Source of the DNA: an uncultured Oscillospiraceae bacterium
GTDB taxonomy: Bacteria; Bacillota; Clostridia; Oscillospirales; Oscillospiraceae
Length of the DNA stretch: 64,000 nt
Assembly: GCA_947623745.1 (NCBI GenBank)
Contig: CANQHN010000002.1
Coordinates: 62,001-126,000, forward strand
Reading direction: 5' to 3'
In this document: positions 41,398 through 52,134 of the stretch, one piece after another
Layout of the letters: each line of letters starts with the position of its first letter
Position numbering within the stretch: the first letter of the stretch is position 1
Position numbers and translations under genes: made by a program
Notes under the pieces: model-generated
What the model saw: the letters and a program-made list of their open reading frames with translations, nothing else
Told to the model about the DNA's origin: nothing
Database searches by the model: none

Positions 41398-41701
41398 CAG
41401 CTTATCGAAAAAGCCTCGCAGAGTTCGCGCCCGCAGGCGCGAATACAGTGTAATCCATTTTTCCCGGCGGCGCGCCCCAGGGCGGTCTCTCTTGCCCCTG
41501 CGGGGCAATTCACCTTCTGTACGTCGGGAAAAATTCCTCTCGGCCCGCAAACGTGCGAGTGGAATGGGCCCCCAGCCGAAGCCCAGCGCAGCGGGTTCGG
41601 CTGGGAAAGGAGGAGCAGCGTAATACGTGAGCTTTCGCCGCAGGCGGAAGCGAAGGATATGGAGCTTGCGACGACGCGCGATGCAGCGGGCCGCAGTCCC
41701 T
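41398..41701. other. Unexplained 300-bp hairpin-rich intergenic segment
   Basis: No credible gene. It contains several palindromes (GCGCCCGCAGGCGC near 41428, GCCCCTGCGGGGC near 41495, CCAGCCGAAGCC...GGTTCGGCTGG near 41573-41610, GCTTTCGCCGCAGGCGGAAGC near 41632). A leftward frame of 106 codons (41397-41717) lacks a ribosome binding site and has a Ser/Arg/Cys composition unlike nearby proteins. It lies between two leftward terminators. It looks like a dispersed intergenic repeat or a structured RNA; no second copy is visible in this window. Confidence 0.4.
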
Positions 41702-41731
41702 TGTCAAAAAAGGCCATAGGCCTTTTTTGAC
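41702..41731. terminator. Terminator after pfkA
   Basis: TGTCAAAAAAGGCC/GGCCTTTTTTGACA symmetric stem; the leftward arm contains T6. Confidence 0.8.
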
Positions 41732-41733
41732 AG

Positions 41734-42708
41734 TTATACCTGCATGGCCTCCAGCACGTCGTACCGCTCCATCTGCAGGTGCTTGGTCATAGCCAGCGCC
41801 TCCTCGATGGGGATGGCGATCAGCTTGCCGTCGTGGGTGCCGATGATGCTGTTGGCGCTGCCGTCCACGATTGCCTTGACGGCGGAGTAGCCCATGCGGG
41901 TGGCGATCTCCCTGTCCCGGGCGGTGGGAGAGCCGCCCCGCTGGATGTGGCCCAGCACGGTGACCCGCGGGTCGATGCCGATCTCCTTATGGATGCGCTT
42001 GCCGATGTCCACGGCGCTGCCCACGCCCTCGGCCACCACGATCATGAAGTGGGTGTTGCCCTGGAGCCTGGAGCGGCGGATGCGCTCCACCACGTCCTGC
42101 TGGAAGTCCAGCTCCCGCTCGGGGATGAGCACGGCGGTGGCGCCTACGGCGATGCCCACGTACAGGGCCAGGAAGCCGGCGTGGCGGCCCATGACCTCTA
42201 CCACGGAGCAGCGCTCATGGGACTGCATGGTGTCGCGCAGCTTGTCGATGCACTCGATGGCGGTGTTGCAGGCGGTATCAAAGCCGATGGTGTAGTGGGA
42301 GCAGCCGATGTCGTTATCGATGGTGGCGGGGACGCCCACCACGGGGACGCCCAGCCGGGACAGCTCCAGCGCGCCGCGGAAGGTGCCGTCGCCGCCGATG
42401 GCCACCACCGCGTCCAGGCCCAGCAGCTTGCAGGTGGCCACAGCCTGGTCCCGGCCCTCAGGAGTCATGAACTCCTGGCTGCGGGCGGTGTAGAGGATGG
42501 TGCCGCCCCGGGAGAGGATGTGGCTGACGGAGCTGGAGTCCATGGGGAAAAAGTCGCTGTGGACCAGGCCATTCCAGCCCCGGCGGATGCCCACGCACTG
42601 GATATCGTTGTCGAGCGCCGTGCGCACCACCGCGCGCACAGCCGCGTTCATGCCCGGCGCGTCGCCGCCGCTGGTGAGGACACCGATGCGTTTTACCTTA
42701 TCTGCCAT
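41734..42708 (-). CDS. pfkA: ATP-dependent 6-phosphofructokinase
   Basis: 324 residues (B. subtilis 319). IGVLTSGGDAPGMNAAVRAVVR, ATP loop AIGGDGTFRGA, catalytic PATIDNDIG, GRHAGFLAL and LGHIQRGGSPTARDR. Commits fructose-6-phosphate to glycolysis. The GGDG motif, rather than a PPi-type Asp substitution, supports ATP as donor. Monocistronic, leader hairpin at 42731-42747. Confidence 0.96.
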   Translation of the reverse strand: MADKVKRIGVLTSGGDAPGMNAAVRAVVRTALDNDIQCVGIRRGWNGLVHSDFFPMDSSSVSHILSRGGTILYTARSQEFMTPEGRDQAVATCKLLGLDAVVAIGGDGTFRGALELSRLGVPVVGVPATIDNDIGCSHYTIGFDTACNTAIECIDKLRDTMQSHERCSVVEVMGRHAGFLALYVGIAVGATAVLIPERELDFQQDVVERIRRSRLQGNTHFMIVVAEGVGSAVDIGKRIHKEIGIDPRVTVLGHIQRGGSPTARDREIATRMGYSAVKAIVDGSANSIIGTHDGKLIAIPIEEALAMTKHLQMERYDVLEAMQV

Positions 42709-42761
42709 AGAGTATCACTCCTTCTTCATAGGCCCGCTGTGCGGGCCGCTCTTCGTGGCAT

Positions 42762-42790
42762 ATTATGGCACTTCTCGCCTGCCCTGTCAA
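42762..42790 (-). promoter_or_regulatory. Promoter of pfkA
   Basis: TTGACA, 17-bp spacer, CATAAT. Confidence 0.7.
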
Positions 42791-42868
42791 GCGCGGCGGC
42801 CTTGGACAGCTCACCAAATGCCCTCCTCTCCGCCCCAAAAAAATCTATGAAAAATCCGGAATTACCTG

Positions 42869-42897
42869 TTGACAATTCCAGAGTCGTTTAGTATAAT
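42869..42897 (+). promoter_or_regulatory. Promoter of tRNA cluster
   Basis: TTGACA (42869-42874), 17-bp spacer, TATAAT (42892-42897): a perfect promoter, as expected for stable RNA. Confidence 0.9.
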
Positions 42898-42927
42898 AAG
42901 CAAGCCGTCGCGAAAGCGGGCCCACCG

Positions 42928-43003
42928 GGGAGCATAGCTCAGCTGGTAGAGCACATGCCTTACAAGCATGGGGTCACAGGTTCGAGCCCTGTTGTTCCCA
43001 CCA
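42928..43003 (+). tRNA. tRNA-Val (anticodon TAC)
   Basis: Full cloverleaf. Acceptor GGGAGCA pairs with TGTTCCC, anticodon loop CTTACAA, T-arm GGTTCGAGCCC, and CCA is encoded. Confidence 0.95.
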
Positions 43004-43027
43004 AAGCCCCACTCCCCCGGACTACCT

Positions 43028-43104
<77 letters not shown>

Positions 43105-43107
43105 TTT

Positions 43108-43183
43108 GCCTCTGTAGCTCAGTTGGTAGAGCAGGGGACTGAAAATCCCCGTGTCGTTGGTTCGATTCCGACCGGAGGCACCA
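43108..43183 (+). tRNA. tRNA-Phe (anticodon GAA)
   Basis: Acceptor GCCTCTG with CGGAGGC, anticodon loop CTGAAAA on GGGGA/TCCCC, T-arm GGTTCGATTCC, encoded CCA. Confidence 0.95.
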
Positions 43184-43225
43184 AGTTTACATCGTCCGGG
43201 GGAGCTCCCCTCCCCCGGACAACCT

Positions 43226-43301
43226 GCGAGTGTAGCTCATCTGGTAGAGCGCCACCTTGCCAAGGTGGAGGTAGCGAGTTCGAGCCTCGTCACTCGCTCC
43301 A
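43226..43301 (+). tRNA. tRNA-Gly (anticodon GCC)
   Basis: Acceptor GCGAGTG with CACTCGC, anticodon loop TTGCCAA on CCACC/GGTGG, encoded CCA. Confidence 0.95.
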
Positions 43302-43331
43302 ATTTATTTTGGAGCGGTCCGCTCCAAATCC

Positions 43332-43405
43332 GGTGCCATAGCCAAGTGGTAAGGCAGAGCTCTGCAAAAGCTCCACCCCCAGTTCAAATCTGGGTGGCAC
43401 CTCCA
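43332..43405 (+). tRNA. tRNA-Cys (anticodon GCA)
   Basis: Acceptor GGTGCCA with TGGCACC, anticodon loop CTGCAAA on GAGCT/AGCTC, short D-arm as in other tRNA-Cys, encoded CCA. Confidence 0.95.
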
Positions 43406-43410
43406 TAGAA

Positions 43411-43438
43411 AAGGCCCGCCTGCGGCGGGTCTTTTTCT
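43411..43438 (+). terminator. Terminator of tRNA cluster
   Basis: GGCCCGCC/GGCGGGTC stem followed by TTTTTC. Confidence 0.85.
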
Positions 43439-43530
43439 GTCTATGCGCTGCCCCGCCCGGAGCGACACTTTTCCGGCGGGACCGGCGCTTTGTTTTTTAC
43501 ACAGGATTTGGAAAAAATTCATGCTGCGGC

Positions 43531-43559
43531 TTGAAATCCCAGGGGCACAATGATACAAT
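43531..43559 (+). promoter_or_regulatory. Promoter of PanE-like gene
   Basis: TTGAAA (43531-43536), 17-bp spacer, TACAAT (43554-43559). Confidence 0.7.
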
Positions 43560-43599
43560 TTCAGCAGCGCACCTTATATAAAAAAGGAGGCTGTTTAGG

Positions 43600-44514
43600 A
43601 TGGAGATCCGCAAAGTCGCCCTGATCGGGGCGGGCGCCGTGGGCGCCTATTTCATCTGCCAGCTGGACGGCGCCGAGGGCGTCGATTTCACGCTGATCGC
43701 CGAGGGAGCGCGCAAGGAGAGATTGGAGCGGGACGGCATCCGCATCAACGGGCAGGTCCGCACCCCGCGGGTGTCCACCCCCGGGGAGGCCGGGCCCCAG
43801 GATCTGGTGCTCATCTCAACCAAGCACGGGGCCCTGCCGGAGGTGCTGGAGTACCTGCCTCAGTTGGTGGGGCCGGACACCCTGGTGCTCAGCCTGCTCA
43901 ACGGCGTGGACAGCGAGGAGAAGATCGCCCGGGTCATCGGCTGGGAGCACGTGGTCTACTCCCTCATGCGCATCTCCGCCCGGCGGGCCAACGGGGAGAT
44001 CACCTTCAAGGTCTCCGGCTACCAGGGCGTCTTTTTCGGCATCCCCAGCGCCGGACCGGCGGAGAAGGAGAAGCTGGACCGCTTGGCCGCCCTGTTCACC
44101 CGCACGGGGATCGAATACTACGTCATGGAGGACATCCTCACCGACATGTGGCTGAAATACGCCAGCAATATCTCCAACAATCTGCCCCAGGCCGTCATCG
44201 GGGCCACCGCCGGGATGTACTCCGTCAGCGCCCACGGGAAGTTCCTGGCCCAGAAGCTGTGGTCGGAGACCAGGGCCGTGGCCGCCGCCCGGGGGATCAC
44301 CTTGGACGAGGAGGTGCTCATCTTCCCCGGTGCGTCCAACGGGGCCAAATACTCCACCCTCCAGGACCTGGAGGCGGGGCGGCACACCGAGGTGGACATG
44401 TTCCTGGGCGAGCTGATGCGCATGGCCGGGGAGTCCGGGGTCGTCGTCCCCTGCTGCGAGTACGTCTACCACGCCATCAAGGCCATCGAGGAGAAGAACG
44501 ACGGGCTTTTTTGA
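43600..44514 (+). CDS. Ketopantoate reductase family protein (PanE/ApbA-like)
   Basis: 304 residues. Rossmann opening VALIGAGAVGAYFICQL for NADPH, then DLVLISTKHGALPEVL and LVLSLLNGVDSEEKI; the C-terminal helical domain has LTDMWLKYASNISNNLPQAVIGATAGM with the catalytic Lys, and ASNGAKYSTLQDLEAGRHTEVDMFLGEL. May reduce 2-dehydropantoate to pantoate for CoA, but panB/panC are not nearby, so another 2-oxo acid is possible. RBS AAAGGAGG. Confidence 0.88.
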   Translation: MEIRKVALIGAGAVGAYFICQLDGAEGVDFTLIAEGARKERLERDGIRINGQVRTPRVSTPGEAGPQDLVLISTKHGALPEVLEYLPQLVGPDTLVLSLLNGVDSEEKIARVIGWEHVVYSLMRISARRANGEITFKVSGYQGVFFGIPSAGPAEKEKLDRLAALFTRTGIEYYVMEDILTDMWLKYASNISNNLPQAVIGATAGMYSVSAHGKFLAQKLWSETRAVAAARGITLDEEVLIFPGASNGAKYSTLQDLEAGRHTEVDMFLGELMRMAGESGVVVPCCEYVYHAIKAIEEKNDGLF

Positions 44515-44536
44515 CCGATCAGCCGCAAAACAGCAG

Positions 44537-44564
44537 TTGACAACAGGATTTTTTGTGATAGAAT
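44537..44564 (+). promoter_or_regulatory. Promoter of T-box/lipoprotein/alaS transcript
   Basis: TTGACA (44537-44542), 16-bp spacer, TAGAAT (44559-44564). Confidence 0.7.
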
Positions 44565-44569
44565 AGTTG

Positions 44570-44806
44570 GGCAAACCGCGATGACGAAGCCAAGTGCGGC
44601 ACCCTGCGGCGCAAGCGAGAGGGGATGGTGAGAGCCCTCATGCAGCAGGCCCGCGCACGCCACTTCCGAGCCGCCCGCGACGAGCGGGACGCCCCATCCC
44701 CGTTACCGGATGCAGCGAGACGCCGGGCACAGCTCCTCCCCTGCCCGGTAATCAGGGTGGTACCGTGGATTATCTCCGCCCCTGGCTTACGCCGGGGGCT
44801 TTTTTT
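44570..44806 (+). promoter_or_regulatory. T-box riboswitch, alanine-specific
   Basis: The T-box sequence AGGGTGGTACCGTGG is at 44754-44768. A terminator follows (CCCCTGGC/GCCGGGGG, 44778-44799, then T7). Stem I shows GAGAGGGGATGGTGAGAGCCCTC and the conserved CACTTCCGAG-type stretch. The likely specifier codon is GCC (44659-44661), alanine, directly before ACTTCCGAG. Uncharged tRNA-Ala should stabilise the antiterminator and switch on the lipoprotein and alaS. Confidence 0.92.
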
Positions 44807-44819
44807 GTGGAAAGGAGCG

Positions 44820-45260
44820 ATGCGCTTGCGCCGCGACACTGTGAAAAAACGCGCCCTCCTGCTGGTCCTCGCCCTGGGCGCGGCCCTGCTGCTGTGTGCC
44901 TGCCGGGGGCACCCCCTCCCCGACGGACTGGAGGAGAGCGCCCTGCTGGAGACCGGCCGGGCCGTGGTGGCCCAGCTCAACGAAGGCGACTGGCAGGGCG
45001 TTTACGACCGGATGCGCGCCGACGGCCGGGAGAGCACCTCTCCGGAGGACATCCAGACCTATATCCAAGCCGTACTGGACAAGGCCGGCGCCTATGTCCG
45101 GGAGGACGACAGCCTGACCACCGGCCAGACCCTGGAGGGCACCGGCGAGGAGTACGGTACCGCCGTGTTCTACTGCAAGCATGAGAAAAAAGACGTGTCC
45201 TACCGCATCGCCTTCAGCACCGATCTGGAGCTGATGGGCTTTGAGGTTAAGGCCCGTTAA
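44820..45260 (+). CDS. DUF3887-like lipoprotein under T-box control
   Basis: 146 residues. Signal peptide with KKRALLLVLALGAALLLCAC; the Cys near residue 28 is a probable lipid-attachment site. The rest (about 40-146) resembles the small DUF3887 fold, with LETGRAVVAQLNEGDWQGVYDRM and DIQTYIQAVLDKAGAY. Function unknown. It lies between the alanine T-box and alaS, 53 bases before alaS, with no terminator between them, so it should be co-induced when tRNA-Ala is uncharged. The ATG is only 2 bases after AAAGGAG; a TTG six bases on is an alternative start. Confidence 0.7.
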   Translation: MRLRRDTVKKRALLLVLALGAALLLCACRGHPLPDGLEESALLETGRAVVAQLNEGDWQGVYDRMRADGRESTSPEDIQTYIQAVLDKAGAYVREDDSLTTGQTLEGTGEEYGTAVFYCKHEKKDVSYRIAFSTDLELMGFEVKAR

Positions 45261-45313
45261 GGCAGGTCCCCTGCCATTTTGGAAGAAAACCATATTTTTG
45301 GAGGTAATTGACT

Positions 45314-48031
<2,718 letters not shown>

Positions 48032-48042
48032 GGAGTTTTCTT

Positions 48043-48624
48043 ATGGAATTTGAATGCCGCTACACCCACGACTGGGCATACAACCAGGCCCTGTACCGGG
48101 CGATCCGCCGGCAGAACCTGGCCTCCACCCTGTTCTGGGTCCTCTTCGCCGCATTCGGCGGCGCGATGTGCGTCTACAGTGTGCATAGCGCCGGGAGCTT
48201 CACCGCGGTCAGCGCATTCTACGCCCTGATCCTGGCGGCCGTCCTGCTCTTCCTCCTCAGCGTCCCTCTCCAGGTGCGCCGGGGCTGGAGGAAAAACTGC
48301 GAGAAGTGGGGCCGGGACTCCTTTGAGGCCGAGCTGAAATTCGGCCAGAGTATCCTGTTCCACGACGACACCGGCATGGAGGCCGACATCCCCTGGAGCA
48401 AGGTCACGGAGCTGGTCCTGCTGGGGGACTTCTTCCTCCTCCGGGGCGACCAGCCCGCAAGGAAAAAGGGGCGGACCAAGAAGGTGAACTTCCTCTACTT
48501 CCCAAAATCCGGCTTTGCCGACGGCACCGGGGACGCCTTCCTGCTCTGGGTGGCCCGGGAACACCCCGGCGTGGCCCTCTCGGGCGCGGACCGGGACAAG
48601 CTCCTGAAACAGCAGGAACAATAA
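48043..48624 (+). CDS. YcxB-like membrane protein
   Basis: 193 residues. Two membrane helices (about 30-50 and 60-80) and a soluble C-terminal domain with DDTGMEADIPWSKVTELVLLGDFFLL, which matches the YcxB-like pattern (a pleckstrin-like beta sandwich following two helices). Function unknown. RBS AAGGAG. Eleven bases after alaS, so probably in its transcript. Confidence 0.75.
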   Translation: MEFECRYTHDWAYNQALYRAIRRQNLASTLFWVLFAAFGGAMCVYSVHSAGSFTAVSAFYALILAAVLLFLLSVPLQVRRGWRKNCEKWGRDSFEAELKFGQSILFHDDTGMEADIPWSKVTELVLLGDFFLLRGDQPARKKGRTKKVNFLYFPKSGFADGTGDAFLLWVAREHPGVALSGADRDKLLKQQEQ

Positions 48625-48626
48625 AA

Positions 48627-48662
48627 CAGCGCGGCGGCCCAAATCCGGGCCGCCGCGCTTCT
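48627..48662. terminator. Bidirectional terminator after alaS operon and sensor kinase
   Basis: GCGCGGCGGCCC/GGGCCGCCGCGC stem between converging genes, with TTCTCTTTTCT rightward and GTTTTATTG leftward. Confidence 0.75.
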
Positions 48663-48673
48663 CTTTTCTGATC

Positions 48674-50779
48674 TTATCCCGCCTGGGGCATGGTCACGGT
48701 GACCTTGAACAGGTCGCCGTCCACGGCCAGCTCGAAGATGCCGCCCTGGAGTTCGGTGAGGCTCCGGGCGATGGACAGCCCCAGCCCGGACCCCTCGGTG
48801 GTGCGGGAGGCGTCCCCCCGAACAAAGCGCTCCATGAGCTGCTCCGCCGGCACGTTCAGCGGCTCCCGGGAGATGTTCTTCACCGACAGGATGACCTGCC
48901 CCTTCCCTCGTTTGAGCTCCAGGTAGACCCGGGTGCCCGTCAGGGCGTATTTGCAGCAGTTGCCCAGCAGGTTGTCCACCACCCGCCACAGGTGCCGGCC
49001 GTCGGCGTAGACGTAGGCCTCCTCCTCGGGCATGGTGCGGATCACGGTGAGGTCCTGTGCCTCCAGCTTTTCGGCGTACTCCCCCAGGGCCTGGTCCAGC
49101 AGCTGCACCATGCCCAGCTTCTCCCGGTTGACGGTCAGCGCGCCGGTGGACGCCTTGCTGGCCTCCACCAAGTCCTCGGTGAGCTTTTTCAGCCGCTGGG
49201 CCTTCCGGTCCAGCACCTCGATATACTCCACCGCCTTTTGGTCGGTCTGCTCCGTGTTTTTCAGCAGGTCTACATAGTTGATGATGGAGGTCAGCGGGGT
49301 CTTTAGGTCGTGGGAGACGTTGGTGATGAGCTCTGCCTTGAACCGCTCGCTCTTCATCTGCTCGTTGACCGCCGTCTGGAGGCCCACCGACAGGTTGTTC
49401 AGGTCCTCCGCGCAGGCGCGCAGTCCGGGGGGCAGCTGTTTTGTCTCGATGTGACTTTTCAGCTCGCCGGCGGCCAGGGAGCGGCTGGCCCTGCGCAGGG
49501 CCTGAAAGCCGATGGCCCACCAGCACACCAGCAGAAAGACGGCCAGACTGGCCACCCCCCACAGGAACACCAGCAGTCCGAAGTGGTAGAACCGCCACAG
49601 GAAAAACACGAAGGTGCTCAGGATATAGCCCCCGCAGACCAGGGCCGCCCTCCAGAACAGGGGGATATTTTGGATGAAATACCCTATCGCCCGCAGAAGG
49701 ACATGGATGGCCCGGGCCATCCACTTCACGACCTTGTACAGCAAGGTCGTGGCCAGGAAGGTCCCCGCCTTGACGCGCACCACCACGGTCCGCAGCACCA
49801 GGGCCCCGGTCCCCATCCCCAGGGCGAACAGGGCGGCCAGAGCGTACTCCGTCAGGGGGACAGAGAAGTCGCCGTCCAGAGGCGCCCAGTCGTGGAAATA
49901 GTAGCCCAGGTACAGGTCCCCCAGGTCCAGGATCCCCCAGAGGATCAGGAAGATGACCCCGGCGGCCGCCGCCAGGTAGAGCTCCAGGAAAACCTTCTCC
50001 TGCCAGGTGGGGACGATCCCCTCCTTCCCCGCCCTGTGGCCGCTGGCCCACAGCAGGTACAGCAGGCACAAAAGTCCCGCCGTCAGCCAGACTGCGACGG
50101 CCTTGGCCCGGCTGGGAAACATCAGATGGGCCCAGTTCCACTCCTCGGCGATCTGGGTGAACTCGTCGGAGGCCCCGCCGGTCACCTCCCTGGCCACGCC
50201 GTACTCGATGACCAGGGGAGGCTGCGCCTGGGCGTCCTCACTCTCCGCCATATCCGGGCTGGCGGCCAGCTCCTGCTGCGGCGCGGTCTGGCCGTTGGAC
50301 CAGGTCAGCCAGGCCTCCCCGTCGTGCTCCACGTAGTAGTGCCCGGGGGTAAAGACCGCCTGGTGGACCAGGTCCACCTCGTCCTCCAGGGCGTCCCAGT
50401 ACTCCAGGTTGGTGTCGAGCTGGCCGCCGTAGATGTCGGACACCCGGAAGCGGAACCAGGTGCTCTCCGGTCGCAGGGCCTGCTCCGCCTCCTGGATCTG
50501 CCGGTCCACCCGGCCCAGGCGGTACTCCACATCCTCCCCGGCGGCCTCCAGCTCCAGCAGGGTGCTCTGGTCCTGGTAGAGGGCGTAGAGGGCGGCCACG
50601 CTGTCCGCCCGGTCCTCCATGGCCCGGTAGACGGTGCCCAGGTCCTTCCAGTTCCCCGTCACCATATAGGGCAGGGTCTGGATCAGCCGGCACCCGGCGA
50701 TCCCGGCCAGGAAAAACGCCGCCAGCATCAGCAGGGAGACCAGGAATTTTGCCGGACCGTTTTGCTGAAGCTTTCTCAC
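48674..50779 (-). CDS. Large membrane sensor histidine kinase
   Basis: 701 residues. One N-terminal helix (12-34), an extracytoplasmic domain (about 35-225) with a Glu-rich helical part, then five or six membrane helices (about 228-430), a short HAMP-like stretch, HisKA with phospho-His in NVSHDLKTPLTSI (near 485), and the ATPase domain with NLLGNCCKY, VRGDASRTTEGSGLGLSIA. Such polytopic sensors with a large outer domain often watch the cell envelope. Its start overlaps the response regulator gene by 4 bases. Confidence 0.92.
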   Translation of the reverse strand: MRKLQQNGPAKFLVSLLMLAAFFLAGIAGCRLIQTLPYMVTGNWKDLGTVYRAMEDRADSVAALYALYQDQSTLLELEAAGEDVEYRLGRVDRQIQEAEQALRPESTWFRFRVSDIYGGQLDTNLEYWDALEDEVDLVHQAVFTPGHYYVEHDGEAWLTWSNGQTAPQQELAASPDMAESEDAQAQPPLVIEYGVAREVTGGASDEFTQIAEEWNWAHLMFPSRAKAVAVWLTAGLLCLLYLLWASGHRAGKEGIVPTWQEKVFLELYLAAAAGVIFLILWGILDLGDLYLGYYFHDWAPLDGDFSVPLTEYALAALFALGMGTGALVLRTVVVRVKAGTFLATTLLYKVVKWMARAIHVLLRAIGYFIQNIPLFWRAALVCGGYILSTFVFFLWRFYHFGLLVFLWGVASLAVFLLVCWWAIGFQALRRASRSLAAGELKSHIETKQLPPGLRACAEDLNNLSVGLQTAVNEQMKSERFKAELITNVSHDLKTPLTSIINYVDLLKNTEQTDQKAVEYIEVLDRKAQRLKKLTEDLVEASKASTGALTVNREKLGMVQLLDQALGEYAEKLEAQDLTVIRTMPEEEAYVYADGRHLWRVVDNLLGNCCKYALTGTRVYLELKRGKGQVILSVKNISREPLNVPAEQLMERFVRGDASRTTEGSGLGLSIARSLTELQGGIFELAVDGDLFKVTVTMPQAG

Positions 50780-51474
50780 TTTTTACCACCCGCCTCGATC
50801 TTGTAGCCCAGCCCCCAGACCACCTTGAGGTAGCGGGGCTCGGCGGGGTTGATCTCGATCTTCTCCCGCAGGTGGCGGATGTGCACCGCCACCGTGTTCT
50901 CCGAGCCGTAGGCCGGATCGTTCCACACCTGCTCGTAGATCTGGGCGGAGGAGAACACCTGTCCCGGGTGGGACAGCAGCAGCTTTAGGATGTTGTACTC
51001 GATGGGGGTCAGGGCCACGGGGGCGCCGTCCACGGTAACTGCTTTGGCCGCGTCGTCCATGACGATGGGCCCGGCGGCGAGCTGGCCCGGTCCCTTCTCC
51101 GCCCCGCCCAGGCTGGTGTAGCGGCGCAGCTGGCTCTTCACCCGGGCCACCACCTCCAGGGGGTTGAAGGGCTTGGTGATGTAGTCGTCCGCGCCGATGT
51201 TCAGCCCCAGGATCTTGTCGTTGTCCTCGCTCTTGGCGGTGAGCAGGATGATGGGCACGTTGCTGTCTTCCCGCAGCTTGGCGGTGGCCCGGATGCCGTC
51301 CAGCTCCGGCATCATCACGTCCATCAAAATCAGGTGGATCTCCTGCTCCTGCACCGCCTGGAGGGCCTGGCGGCCGTTGTAGGCGGCCACGGTGCGGTAG
51401 CCCTCACTGCCCAGGTAGATCTCCAGCGCCGAGACGATGTCCCGGTCGTCGTCACAGATCAAAATGTTGTACAT
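50776..51474 (-). CDS. OmpR/VanR-type response regulator
   Basis: 232 residues. Receiver: ICDDDRD, phospho-acceptor Asp in LILMDVMMPELDG, Thr in LLTAKSE, Lys in YITKPF. C-terminal winged helix: ALTPIEYNILKLLLSHPGQVFS and VAVHIRHLREKIE...VWGLGYKIE, an OmpR-PhoB pattern. Start set at ATG 51474 (GGGGAGAGG upstream). The target may include the wall-hydrolase unit to its right, where OmpR-type repeats lie. Confidence 0.95.
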   Translation of the reverse strand: MYNILICDDDRDIVSALEIYLGSEGYRTVAAYNGRQALQAVQEQEIHLILMDVMMPELDGIRATAKLREDSNVPIILLTAKSEDNDKILGLNIGADDYITKPFNPLEVVARVKSQLRRYTSLGGAEKGPGQLAAGPIVMDDAAKAVTVDGAPVALTPIEYNILKLLLSHPGQVFSSAQIYEQVWNDPAYGSENTVAVHIRHLREKIEINPAEPRYLKVVWGLGYKIEAGGKK

Positions 51475-51540
51475 GGCCCTCTCCCCTGTTGGATATCCGC
51501 CCACCTGGGCAGACCGTGTTGATTTTAGGATAGCATAGAC

Positions 51541-51570
51541 TTTTTAAGTTGCAAGAAGAAATTTTTTAAG
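51541..51570. promoter_or_regulatory. TTTTTAAG direct repeats upstream of the response regulator
   Basis: TTTTTAAG at 51541-51548 and again at 51563-51570, 22 bases apart (two helical turns), close to the leftward start region (TTGCAA...TATCCT on the minus strand). Possible autoregulatory site. Confidence 0.3.
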
Positions 51571-51731
51571 AACTCCTTAAATCCTTCCCACGTTCTGCAT
51601 AGGGAAGGCGGCTGGAAATGTTCCCATGTATTATGTAAATTCTGTGTTTTCCCAACTTTTCCGTGATAAAAGTGTATATTCCAATGGTTTATGAACTTTT
51701 TGTAACAATTTTTTTCGTCTTTCTCCCGGTG

Positions 51732-51760
51732 TTGACAAGCGGTTTCAATTATGTTACAAT
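51732..51760 (+). promoter_or_regulatory. Sigma-A promoter of the 97-aa protein/endopeptidase unit
   Basis: TTGACA (51732-51737), 17-bp spacer, TACAAT (51755-51760). The -10 lies inside a palindrome. Confidence 0.8.
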
Positions 51761-51780
51761 TTGGTTACAAAATTGAAACC
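51741..51780. promoter_or_regulatory. Operator-like palindrome with nested GTTACAA repeats
   Basis: GGTTTCAATT (51741-51750) and AATTGAAACC (51771-51780) form a perfect 10-bp inverted repeat around 20 bases that hold GTTACA (51753-51758) and GTTACA (51764-51769), 11 bases apart. The reverse complement is TGTAAC-N5-TGTAAC as before the SleB gene. It covers the -10 and start point, which favours repression. Confidence 0.6.
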
Positions 51781-51792
51781 AGGAGGATCCGT

Positions 51793-52086
51793 ATGTCTTC
51801 TGAGAAAGCCCCGCTCACCTACAAGGGTCACCCCCTGCGCCGTAAAGGCAATCTCATTTACTATGGCTCTATGGCCGAGAAATATATCATCATGCTTCAG
51901 GTCCTCGCCTCCCAGAAGGTGGACGACGACCTGACCCTGGCCTCCAAGGTCTCCGTCCAGCTCCAGCTCACCGACCCCGACCTGAAAAGCCGGGACCGCG
52001 TGGTGAAAAAGACGGAGAAGGACGACCTGTATACGGCCATCGACGTGGCCAGCATCTGGCTGGACCGGGCGCTGAGCGGCAGGTAA
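51793..52086 (+). CDS. 97-residue protein of unknown function
   Basis: 97 residues, soluble. Begins MSSEKAPLTYKGHPLRRKGNLIYYG, then MAEKYIIMLQVLASQKVDDDLTLASKVSVQL and a basic end with SRDRVVKKTEKDDLYTAIDVASIWL. I believe similar short proteins occur in Oscillospiraceae but cannot assign a family. ATG 51793 with AGGAGG at 6 bases. It shares a strong, operator-covered promoter with the wall endopeptidase, suggesting an envelope or regulatory role. Confidence 0.7.
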   Translation: MSSEKAPLTYKGHPLRRKGNLIYYGSMAEKYIIMLQVLASQKVDDDLTLASKVSVQLQLTDPDLKSRDRVVKKTEKDDLYTAIDVASIWLDRALSGR

Positions 52087-52134
52087 CCGCAGACGCCCCA
52101 CGAAAGAAAAAATCCCACGGGAGGGACAATCGCT

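Noticed and set aside
41397..41717. 106-codon leftward frame in the pfkA-hslO gap
   Set aside because: No RBS, no domain, and the interval is filled with palindromes; treated as a non-coding element.
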